Below the pieces are notes generated by a model that was not told the DNA's origin, did not search any database, and saw only the letters and a list, made by a program, of their open reading frames with translations. Below are positions 17,865 through 24,996 of a stretch of 56,977 nt of DNA, piece after piece. The stretch comes from Paenibacillus tyrphae (GTDB taxonomy: Bacteria > Bacillota > Bacilli > Paenibacillales > NBRC-103111). Each line of letters starts with the position of its first letter. Within the stretch, counting starts at the first letter, position 1. The stretch lies in assembly GCF_027925525.1 (NCBI RefSeq), contig NZ_BSDJ01000044.1, positions 1 through 56,977 of the forward strand. Reading direction: 5' to 3'. The position numbers and the translations under genes are program-made.

Positions 17865-18845
17865 TTAAGCAAACGCGAGCCGTCGTCTGGCGAGTCCGGT
17901 CAAGAAGTACAACAGAACGTGCAGGCTTATGCGCGACGTTCGGTCGCGCGTATCCCGGCTCGGGTCCACACAGACCATGTCCATGCCGATGACGCGGTTC
18001 CACTCCCCGAGCAGCTCGGCGCAAATGAACAAGTCGATCGGCGAGAGGCCGCCCGGCCCGATCGCCGGCACACCGGGGACGTCTGCTTGGTCCAGTACAT
18101 CGATATCGAACGTGACGTAGACGGAATCCGTTTTGGCGGCGAGCTCGCGGATCGTCCGTTCCAGAATCGGCTTGATGCCTTCCTCCCGGACTTGCCTAGC
18201 CGTATAAAGCGTAATACCCTGCTGCTCGGCGAAGTCGCGGTATGCTTTGGAATTGGCGAAGCTGCGCAGGCCGATATTCACGATATCTTCACCTCGGATG
18301 ACGCTGTTTTCCACCAGACTGCGGATAGGGGTTCCGTTCGATCTGCCGCCGTAGGCCGTATCCCGGACGTCAAGGTGCGCATCGAATTGGATCAGCCCGA
18401 TGCGCTCTTGACGAACGCTCTGAATGCCCGTCAGCGCCGGGAATGTAATCGAGTGGTCGCCGCCCACCAGACACGGAATCGTGGAGGGGAGCTGCTGCGA
18501 AATTTCTTGAAACGCCTGTTCAATATTGCGATGGCACTGCGGGATGTCGGTGACGTGCATGCCGACATCTCCGAGATCGCTGACTTGCAAGCTGCTCAGG
18601 TCCAGATCCGCTTCGAAGTTATACGTCGTAAAGGCGCTAAACAGCTGTCTTAGCGTAGCGGGATGCAAATGGGCGCCCGAGAAGCTGATCGAGCTTTTCG
18701 ACAGGGGCGCCCCGACGATTGCGGCGTCGAGCGGCCGCTGCCCGTCCCATTCCGTAATCCAGTCGCAGAGCCGGGTCACATACGGGTCGCCTGCACCCGG
18801 GGTAAAAACTACACCGGGCCGCTGCAGATGAGTGAATTTGTGCAT
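17865..18845 (-). CDS. Arginase/agmatinase-family hydrolase, probably formimidoylglutamase-like
   Basis: A 326-residue ureohydrolase. The binuclear manganese ligands of the family are all present: His131 (GGDHS), Asp155, His157 and Asp159 (DAHLD), Asp247 and Asp249 (DIDVLD). Details such as LHPATLRQLFSAF and IGLRSFANSKAY look most like HutG, which converts N-formimidoyl-L-glutamate to glutamate and formamide in histidine degradation. Other ureohydrolases (arginase, agmatinase, guanidinobutyrase) cannot be excluded. No hutH, hutU or hutI is in the window. It is 38 nt downstream of the ABC ATPase gene on the same strand, so it is probably the last gene of the sigma-54-controlled operon. Confidence 0.83.
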   Translation of the reverse strand: MHKFTHLQRPGVVFTPGAGDPYVTRLCDWITEWDGQRPLDAAIVGAPLSKSSISFSGAHLHPATLRQLFSAFTTYNFEADLDLSSLQVSDLGDVGMHVTDIPQCHRNIEQAFQEISQQLPSTIPCLVGGDHSITFPALTGIQSVRQERIGLIQFDAHLDVRDTAYGGRSNGTPIRSLVENSVIRGEDIVNIGLRSFANSKAYRDFAEQQGITLYTARQVREEGIKPILERTIRELAAKTDSVYVTFDIDVLDQADVPGVPAIGPGGLSPIDLFICAELLGEWNRVIGMDMVCVDPSRDTRDRTSRISLHVLLYFLTGLARRRLAFA

Positions 18846-18883
18846 GACGTTTTTTTCTCCTTCGTGCGATTTTATGCGCTTCC

Positions 18884-19654
18884 TTACTTGCTTTCGAGCA
18901 CTTGGCTCAGGAACATTTGGGTGCGCGGATGCGAGGGCTTCGTGAAAATTTCGGACGGCTTGCCTTCCTCGATAATGACGCCGCCGTCCATCACGACGAC
19001 GCGATCCGCGACGTCCCGGGCGAAGCCCATCTCATGCGTGACGATGACCATGGTCATGCCTTCCTTCGCCAAGGTGCGCATGACCTGGAGCACCTCACCG
19101 ACCGTCTCCGGGTCCAGCGCGGAGGTCGGCTCGTCGAACAGCATCACCTTCGGCTTCATCGCCAGCGCGCGGGCGATGGCGACCCGCTGCTTTTGCCCGC
19201 CGGACAGGCTGGATGGACGGGCTTCCGCCTTGTCCTGCAGGCCGACCTTGCGCAGCAGCTCGCGCGCCAATTGCTCGGCGTCTTCCTGGCTCATGCCCCG
19301 CAGCGAGATCGGAGCCATCGTAATGTTGTGCAGCACCGACTTGTGCGGGAACAGGTTGAACGATTGGAACACCATGCCGACATCCTGACGGACGGCATTC
19401 AGGTCCTTCTGGGGCATTTCCACGGACTGGCCGGCCTGTCCTTGCGCGGGAATGCGGCCGATCGGCTTTCCTTCGATGACGACGCTGCCTTTGTCGTACG
19501 TTTCCAGATAGTTGATGCAGCGCAGCAGCGTGCTTTTGCCCGAGCCCGACGGCCCGAGAATGACGACGACCTCTCCTTGCTGCACCTGAAGATCGACGCC
19601 GCGCAGTACGTGGTTGCTGCCGAACGACTTGTGAATCCCGTTTATTTGTATCAT
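18884..19654 (-). CDS. Polar amino-acid ABC importer, ATP-binding subunit
   Basis: A 256-residue ATPase of the GlnQ/HisP type that powers uptake of a polar amino acid. It has Walker A GPSGSGKS, the Q loop region, the signature LSGGQKQRV, Walker B KVMLFDEPTSALD and the switch His in VIVTHEMGFA. The segment IPAQGQAGQSVEMPQKDL after the first strands is a small insertion relative to GlnQ. It overlaps the permease gene by 4 nt, the usual operon arrangement. Confidence 0.92.
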   Translation of the reverse strand: MIQINGIHKSFGSNHVLRGVDLQVQQGEVVVILGPSGSGKSTLLRCINYLETYDKGSVVIEGKPIGRIPAQGQAGQSVEMPQKDLNAVRQDVGMVFQSFNLFPHKSVLHNITMAPISLRGMSQEDAEQLARELLRKVGLQDKAEARPSSLSGGQKQRVAIARALAMKPKVMLFDEPTSALDPETVGEVLQVMRTLAKEGMTMVIVTHEMGFARDVADRVVVMDGGVIIEEGKPSEIFTKPSHPRTQMFLSQVLESK

Positions 19655-20328
19655 CGCATATCATCCCCCGTTCCGAGACGTCTTTCCAACACTAGGCCGA
19701 TAAACCCGATCAGGTTGTTGACCAAATAGTACAGAATCGCGATAGCCAGCAAAAATTCGATCGTTTTGTACGTGTCGGCAATCAGCAGATTCGCCTGCCG
19801 GAACAGCTCGACGACCGTAATCGTCGACAGCAGGGAGGAGTTTTTCGTGAGCGAGATGAACTCGTTGGTCATCGGCGCCAGCATGCGGATCGTCGCCTGC
19901 GGGATTACGATCTTGCGCATCGTCTGCGCATAGGAGAAGCCGAGGGAACGCCCGGCTTCCATCTGCCCTTTGTCGATCGACTGAACGGCTCCGCGGATGA
20001 CCTGGGAAGCATACGCGCCGCTGTACATGCCCAAGGCGACGACGCCGGATACCCACGGGACCGTATCGATGCCGAACACGATCGGCAGTCCGTAATAGAG
20101 CAGGAACAGCTGCACGAGCAGCGGGGTCCCCCGGAACCAGGACAGATAAGCGAGCGATACATATTTCCACGGCTTGAATTTGGACATTTGTCCGAACGAA
20201 ATGAACGTCCCGATGATCAGGCTGAGCACAAACCCGCCCAGCGTATAAATGACCGTATACCATAACGATTGCAGCAGCAGCCGGATATTCTGCCACTCGC
20301 CAAGGACGCTGAAGTCAAAATGCTGCAT
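19651..20328 (-). CDS. Polar amino-acid ABC importer, permease subunit
   Basis: A 225-residue permease of the HisM/GlnP family with five membrane helices. The EAA loop, EAGRSLGFSYAQTMRKIVIP, is at about residues 142-161 and docks onto the ATPase. Only one permease gene is present, so it must work as a homodimer. It lies 38 nt downstream of the binding-protein gene. Confidence 0.92.
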   Translation of the reverse strand: MQHFDFSVLGEWQNIRLLLQSLWYTVIYTLGGFVLSLIIGTFISFGQMSKFKPWKYVSLAYLSWFRGTPLLVQLFLLYYGLPIVFGIDTVPWVSGVVALGMYSGAYASQVIRGAVQSIDKGQMEAGRSLGFSYAQTMRKIVIPQATIRMLAPMTNEFISLTKNSSLLSTITVVELFRQANLLIADTYKTIEFLLAIAILYYLVNNLIGFIGLVLERRLGTGDDMR

Positions 20329-20366
20329 AGTTTCCCTCCTAATCGCGAGTTAAGCTGCCTGGCCAA

Positions 20367-21185
20367 TTATTCGAACCACTTTTTAACAATTTCGTTGTAT
20401 TTGCCGCTGTCTTTAACCTTCTTGACCGCATCGTTGACAGCCTTCACGAATTCCGGGTTATCCTTGCGGACGCCATAGCCGTAGTACTCTTCCGTGAGCG
20501 TTTGGGGCAGTACTTTGACCGTGCCTTTTTCTTTGGCGTAAGCTTTGGCGGCCGGGAATCCGGTGATGACGGCATCGGTCTTGCCGGTTTCCAGCTCCAG
20601 GAACATTTCCGTGTTTTTCTCCACTTGGACAAGCTCAATGTTTTTACGGCTTTCTTCCACGAATTTGACCGATTTCGTGCCGATCTGCACCGCTGCTTTC
20701 TTTCCGACCAGATCGTCGAAGCCTTTTATCGTGTCGTTGTCTTTCTTCACCATGATGGAAAGGCCGCCCGGAAAATACGAATCGGAGAAGTCAATCGTCT
20801 TCTTGCGCTCGTCGGTAATATACATGGCCGAGACGATAAGATCGAACTTCTTCGCCTGCAGCCCCGGAATGAGTCCTTTGAATTCGGTGTCCACGAATTC
20901 GACTTTGTCGGCGCCGAGCTCTTTGGCCACCGCACGGATCAGCTCGATGTCGAAGCCTTCGAATTGGTCGCCGGATTTGTATTCGAACGGTTTGAAAGTG
21001 GCGTCCGTTCCGACCGTAAGCGTTTTCGTCTTAGCGATTTTAGAAAGGATTTCGTTGCTGCTGGCAGCTGCCGCCGGAGCTTGCTGACCTGCCGAAGCGT
21101 CGGGCTTGCTGCCGCACGCCGAAACCATGAGCGTTAACATACAGAATACTGCCAGAAAAGCCTGCTTTTTTGGTTTGAACATCAT
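20367..21185 (-). CDS. Polar amino-acid ABC importer, substrate-binding lipoprotein
   Basis: A 272-residue SBP_bac_3 protein that captures the amino acid outside the cell. The signal ends in lipobox MVSACGS; the mature part has the cluster-3 signature GFDIELIRAVAKELG, and residues around FKPFEYKSGDQFEGFD line the usual amino-acid carboxylate pocket. The protein begins MMFKPK, so ATG 21185 or 21182 may be used; an AGGGGGA ribosome binding site precedes both. It is the first gene after a sigma-54-type promoter. Confidence 0.92.
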   Translation of the reverse strand: MMFKPKKQAFLAVFCMLTLMVSACGSKPDASAGQQAPAAAASSNEILSKIAKTKTLTVGTDATFKPFEYKSGDQFEGFDIELIRAVAKELGADKVEFVDTEFKGLIPGLQAKKFDLIVSAMYITDERKKTIDFSDSYFPGGLSIMVKKDNDTIKGFDDLVGKKAAVQIGTKSVKFVEESRKNIELVQVEKNTEMFLELETGKTDAVITGFPAAKAYAKEKGTVKVLPQTLTEEYYGYGVRKDNPEFVKAVNDAVKKVKDSGKYNEIVKKWFE

Positions 21186-21232
21186 TGTATAATTCCCCCT
21201 GCATATCGTTTTGTCGTTACGCTTTTTCTATA

Positions 21233-21248
21233 AGCAAATATCGTGCCA
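21233..21248 (-). promoter_or_regulatory. Sigma-54 (SigL) promoter of the amino-acid operon
   Basis: The minus strand reads TGGCACGATATTTGCT, a match to the -24/-12 consensus TGGCAC-N5-TTGCW at every defined position. The -12 GC is at 21235-21234, so transcription would begin near 21222, leaving a leader of about 37 nt before the binding-protein start. An NtrC-type activator gene with an intact GAFTGA loop lies upstream on the same strand. Confidence 0.88.
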
Positions 21249-21249
21249 A

Positions 21250-21560
21250 TAGATCTTTAACAGAGCGAACGGCAGGAGGGTTTGGCTTGGATTAGGGGGA
21301 GGAGCGGGATAGGATGAGGAGCGGATAGGATAAGGTAAGCCATGGAACGGAAAAAAGCGGAGAGAAGGGAACGTGGCGGAATGATGGCGGATAGCGACAA
21401 GCGGTGAAGCAGAGCGGGAAGACGGAAGGCCGGTGGGCAGGTGAAAACGGTGAGGTAGGAGGAAAGGTGGCGAGCAAGCCGAAAAAGCGGAAGCAGACAA
21501 GAGTCGACGGGCAGGAGAAGGTGCCGATAGAGCGAAAAAAGCGGCGGAAATTGCCGGGGC
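21250..21560. other. Purine-rich intergenic region upstream of the sigma-54 promoter
   Basis: About 310 bp without a credible gene. The plus strand is roughly 80% A+G over 21301-21540 (189 of 240 bases by hand count), without a simple repeat unit. Open frames here are low-complexity and have no ribosome binding sites. Upstream activator sites for the NtrC-type regulator would be expected in this stretch, but I could not pick out a clear dyad. Confidence 0.6.
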
Positions 21561-21570
21561 GGCGAAATCT

Positions 21571-21594
21571 GCCGGGCGGTTTTTGCCGCCCGGT
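21571..21594 (-). terminator. Hairpin after the response-regulator gene
   Basis: ACCGGGCGG and CCGCCCGGC pair on the minus strand with a CAAAAA loop, three nucleotides after the stop. The following T run is only three long, so termination may be partial. Confidence 0.5.
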
Positions 21595-21596
21595 CC

Positions 21597-22955
21597 TTAT
21601 TCGGCCCGATAGCGGGCCAGCTTGTCGCGCAGCGTGCGCTCTCCGATGCCGAGCGTCTCCGCTGTCTTGCGCCGGTTGCCGTCCATCGCTTGGAGCGTAG
21701 ACAGAATGACCTTTCGCTCGATCGCGTCCATCGTTTCTCCGACATAAACAGGCACAAGCTTGCTATCGGCGGGCTGCGTCGGCTTCGTCTGCAGGTCTCC
21801 GGGGAGGTCACCAACCGTCACCCGGTCGCCGTCCGCTAGTGCAATCGAGCGCTCGATGATGTTCTGCAGCTCCCGCACGTTGCCGGGAAACGGGTAGTCC
21901 AGCAGCAGCTGAACCGCGTCCGGCTCGATGCCTTTGATTTGCTTGGACATGCGCTCGTTGATTTTGTTGATGAAGTGCTGAATTAGCGACGGGATGTCTT
22001 CTTGCCGCTCGCGCAGCGGCGGCAGCAGGATCGGAATGACGTTCAGCCGGTAATACAGGTCCTCCCGGAACTTGCCCTGCTGAATTTCCTTCTTCAAGTC
22101 CCGGTTGGTGGCTGCAATAATCCGCACATCGATCGCGATTTCCTTCTGCCCGCCGATCCGCATGATCGCTTTCTCCTGAAGCACGCGGAGCAGCTTGCTC
22201 TGCAGCCCGATATCGAGCTCGCCGATCTCGTCCAGAAACAGCGTGCCGCCGTTGGCTGTTTCGAAAATGCCCGTTTTCCGCGCCACGGCGCCGGTAAAGG
22301 CACCCTTCTCATAGCCGAACAGCTCCGATTCGATCAAGTTGGCGGGGATGGCGGCGCAGTTGATCGTCGAGAACACCTGCTTCTGCCGGTCGCCGGCAAA
22401 ATGAATCGCGCGCGCCACCAGCTCTTTCCCTGTACCGCTTTCCCCCATGATCAGGACGCTAGAATCGATGTTCTTGACCTTGTCGATCAGCGAGAAGACG
22501 TTTTGCATCTGCGAGCTGTGCCCGATCAAGCCGTGCACGTCGTACGCTTTTTGAATCTCTTCGTTCAGCCATTCGACTCGCGATTGCAGCTGAAACTGCT
22601 CCATCGCTTTTTCCAGCAGCACTTTCAACTCATGAATATCGATCGGCTTGGCAGCATAGTAGAACGCGCCTTGCCGCATCGCTTCCACCGCCGACGGGAT
22701 GCTGCCGTACGCCGTCATGATGATCACGATCGTCCGGGGGGAGATGCTGCGGATTTGCTTCAGCACCTCGATGCCGTCGCGCATCCCGAGCCTCAGGTCG
22801 AGCAGGGCGATCGAGAAGGCGACGTGGGAGAACAGGGCGATGGCCTCGTCGGGGTCGGTGGACGCATAAACCTCGTAATCGTCTTCCAAAATAAACGAAA
22901 GCGACTTGCAGATCGCAATTTCATCGTCCAGTATAAGCAGGTTCGGTTTAGGCAT
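21597..22955 (-). CDS. NtrC-type sigma-54 response regulator
   Basis: A 452-residue response regulator. The receiver domain (1-115) has the acidic pair at Asp10-Asp11 and the phosphorylated Asp53 in LLDLRL. The AAA+ domain has Walker A GESGTGKE (171-178), the GAFTGA loop (218-223) that contacts sigma-54, and TLFLDEIGEL as Walker B. The C-terminal 45 residues are a Fis-type HTH (TAETLGIGERTLRDKL). It therefore activates sigma-54 promoters after phosphorylation. The start overlaps the end of the histidine kinase gene by 8 nt, so they are a cognate pair. The only sigma-54 promoter I found in the window is directly downstream, at 21233-21248. Confidence 0.95.
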   Translation of the reverse strand: MPKPNLLILDDEIAICKSLSFILEDDYEVYASTDPDEAIALFSHVAFSIALLDLRLGMRDGIEVLKQIRSISPRTIVIIMTAYGSIPSAVEAMRQGAFYYAAKPIDIHELKVLLEKAMEQFQLQSRVEWLNEEIQKAYDVHGLIGHSSQMQNVFSLIDKVKNIDSSVLIMGESGTGKELVARAIHFAGDRQKQVFSTINCAAIPANLIESELFGYEKGAFTGAVARKTGIFETANGGTLFLDEIGELDIGLQSKLLRVLQEKAIMRIGGQKEIAIDVRIIAATNRDLKKEIQQGKFREDLYYRLNVIPILLPPLRERQEDIPSLIQHFINKINERMSKQIKGIEPDAVQLLLDYPFPGNVRELQNIIERSIALADGDRVTVGDLPGDLQTKPTQPADSKLVPVYVGETMDAIERKVILSTLQAMDGNRRKTAETLGIGERTLRDKLARYRAE

Positions 22956-24564
22956 GCTCGTCTTCCTCCAGTTGGCTCGGTAGTTTCAATACGATTCGGG
23001 TCCCGGCTCCTTTCTCGCTCGTCACTTCGATTTCCCCGCGGTTATCCCGCACCAACTGATAGCTGATCGACAGCCCGAGACCGACGCCGCCCGCTTTTTT
23101 GGTGAAGAACGGCTCGAAAATTTTCGGCAAATCGTCCGCATCGATCCCTTCCCCGGTATCCTCGATCTCTAGAATGACGAACGGCTGCTGCACCTGCGCG
23201 GCGATGCGGAGCGTTCCGCCGCCCGGCATCGCGTCGATGGCGTTGCGGATCAAGTTGATCAGCACCTGCTTGATTTGCTGGGCATCCGCCCACACGTATG
23301 CGGAATCCGGCACATCAAGCTGCACGACAATGTGTCTTTCCTCGAAAAGGTTATGAAAAAACAAAGCGACGGCCCGCACCTGTTCCTCCAGCTTGAACAG
23401 CGTTTTCTCTGGCGGCTTCTCGCGGGCGAAGTCCAGCAGCTCCGTCACGATCCGGTTCAGCCGCATCACTTCCTCGGTGACGTGCATCGTGAAAAATTCG
23501 CGGTACTCCTTGTTGTCGTACTTGAAGGGCAGCGCCTGGGAATACGATAAAATCGAAGTGATCGGATTGCGGATTTCATGGGCGATGCCCGCGACCAGTT
23601 GGCCGAGCGATTGCAGCCGGTCCCGCCGGGCCAGCTCGTCCAGCGTCTTCTTGTAGGCGTCCAGCCGTTTCTTCAATTCCCGCTTGAGCGTGAAGTTCCA
23701 CCATAGGATCAGCAGCAGGACGGCTGCCGTAATGACAAGTCCCGCCACGACGTAGGACAGAAGCTCCTTCAGCCGCGGAGCGGACGGATAAATATATTCG
23801 CCGAACCATTTTCGTTCGATTTTGGCATAGGTGCCGTTCGATTTCAGCTCGCGCAGCCCGTGATTGATTTCGCCGAGCAATGTTTCGTTCTTCTTAAGCA
23901 CGACAAGGCCGTAGTCCGTCGGAGCAATCGGATCGCCGACCAGCTTCACCTGGTCCTGCTGGCGGTTTTTTTGCAGCACGTACTGGCCGGTGATCTGGTT
24001 GCCGATAAAAGCGTCCACTTGACCGCCGAGCAGAAGCCGGATCGCTTCCTCCTGATTTTCCGCCGCGAGCACGGTGGCGTTCGGAATGCGCTGCATCGCT
24101 TCGCTGCTGATGTCGCCTTCCTGCACGGCGATTTTGCGGTTCTGCAGGTCGGTCAGCGAATGGACGGAATACGAGTCCTTGCGCACGAAGATACCCTGCG
24201 AGCTTGTAAAATACGGCTCGGAGAAGCGGTAGCTCTGGGCCCGCTCCTGGCTGTACTTCATGCCTTGAATGGCATCCACCTTGCCGCTTTCCAGCGCTTT
24301 AATCGCTTCGCTCCAGGGCATAGGATAAAATTCGAACGAAATGCCGGTTTCGAGCGAGAGCGCATTCAACATATCCACGTTAAATCCCTGAAACGTGCCG
24401 TTGGCGACAAATTCGAATGGCGGAAAATTGTTGTCTCCGGCAACACGCATCACCTTGCGCGGCTCCGAAGGAACGATATCGACGGCGGCGGCTCCGGGGA
24501 GCATGACGGATAGGAGCAGAACGGAGAGTATCGGAATAAAGGCGGCAAGTCTGACAAGCTTCAT
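22948..24564 (-). CDS. Sensor histidine kinase with solute-binding-protein sensor domain
   Basis: A 538-residue membrane kinase. After a signal/first helix (about 5-25), residues 35-262 form a complete SBP_bac_3 domain of the amino-acid binding type (FQGFNVDMLNALSLETG; DYGLVVLKKNETL). One membrane helix follows (268-290), then the HisKA domain with His329 in GIAHEIRNP, and the HATPase with N box INLIRNAIDAM, DTGEGID and GVGLGLSI. The kinase would read the outside amino-acid level directly through a fold shared with the importer's binding protein, and signal to the NtrC-type partner encoded next. This arrangement is known for BvgS-like and some Firmicute kinases. Confidence 0.93.
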   Translation of the reverse strand: MKLVRLAAFIPILSVLLLSVMLPGAAAVDIVPSEPRKVMRVAGDNNFPPFEFVANGTFQGFNVDMLNALSLETGISFEFYPMPWSEAIKALESGKVDAIQGMKYSQERAQSYRFSEPYFTSSQGIFVRKDSYSVHSLTDLQNRKIAVQEGDISSEAMQRIPNATVLAAENQEEAIRLLLGGQVDAFIGNQITGQYVLQKNRQQDQVKLVGDPIAPTDYGLVVLKKNETLLGEINHGLRELKSNGTYAKIERKWFGEYIYPSAPRLKELLSYVVAGLVITAAVLLLILWWNFTLKRELKKRLDAYKKTLDELARRDRLQSLGQLVAGIAHEIRNPITSILSYSQALPFKYDNKEYREFFTMHVTEEVMRLNRIVTELLDFAREKPPEKTLFKLEEQVRAVALFFHNLFEERHIVVQLDVPDSAYVWADAQQIKQVLINLIRNAIDAMPGGGTLRIAAQVQQPFVILEIEDTGEGIDADDLPKIFEPFFTKKAGGVGLGLSISYQLVRDNRGEIEVTSEKGAGTRIVLKLPSQLEEDEHA

Positions 24565-24602
24565 AGATGTTCGATCCTTTCTGCCGAGAGGGGGTCAAAG
24601 TG

Positions 24603-24762
24603 CGGCGAATAAAAGGCCGCTGCGCGAGCGGATCATTCTTCCGATCGCTCTTGTCCCCGGATTCTTAAATTGGATAATACCTTCAGCGGTTAGAATCCGG
24701 GGACAAAGGCGACCGCTTACGCTTCTCCAGAACGATTCCGCTCGCTCCGCTGTTATTCGCCG
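24603..24762. repeat. 160-bp imperfect palindrome (MITE- or REP-like unit)
   Basis: Three collinear paired segments are visible: outer CGGCGAATAA (24603-24612) with TTATTCGCCG (24753-24762); middle GCGAGCGGA (24624-24632) with TCCGCTCGC (24737-24745); and inner TTGTCCCCGGATTCT (24651-24665) with AGAATCCGGGGACAA (24692-24706), all perfect. The unit has no coding capacity. It lies between the divergent kinase and GH85 genes. I see nothing else in 24565-24848. Confidence 0.75.
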
Positions 24763-24848
24763 GACTTTTACCTAGTATTATATCTCCAAAAGCGGCTCAT
24801 CGATCAAGTTTCTTCATTTCGTCCACTGGATCTTTAATAATTCCACTT

Positions 24849-24876
24849 TTGGAAGCGCTATGTTTTTCCATACAAT
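24849..24876 (+). promoter_or_regulatory. GH85 gene promoter overlapped by a cre-like site
   Basis: TTGGAA (24849-24854), a 16-bp spacer and TACAAT (24871-24876) resemble a sigma-A promoter. The -35 region is covered by TTGGAAGCGCTATGT, one mismatch from the cre consensus WTGNAANCGNWNNCW. CcpA bound here would block the polymerase. The match is by eye. Confidence 0.5.
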
Positions 24877-24996
24877 GGGATGGAAGGATGCGCTTTCATG
24901 GAATATGGAGCGTGTCCGTATCCTCTGAAGGGTGGAGGGGGATGCCCGGAACGGATGCCGGACAGTCCGAAATTTAACCAAACGGGAGGAAACACG

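Noticed and set aside
21257..21814. Open frames across the purine-rich gap as a small regulatory protein
   Set aside because: The translations are low-complexity (Ser/Pro/Leu-rich) runs from the pyrimidine strand, partly overlap the response-regulator gene and have no ribosome binding site.
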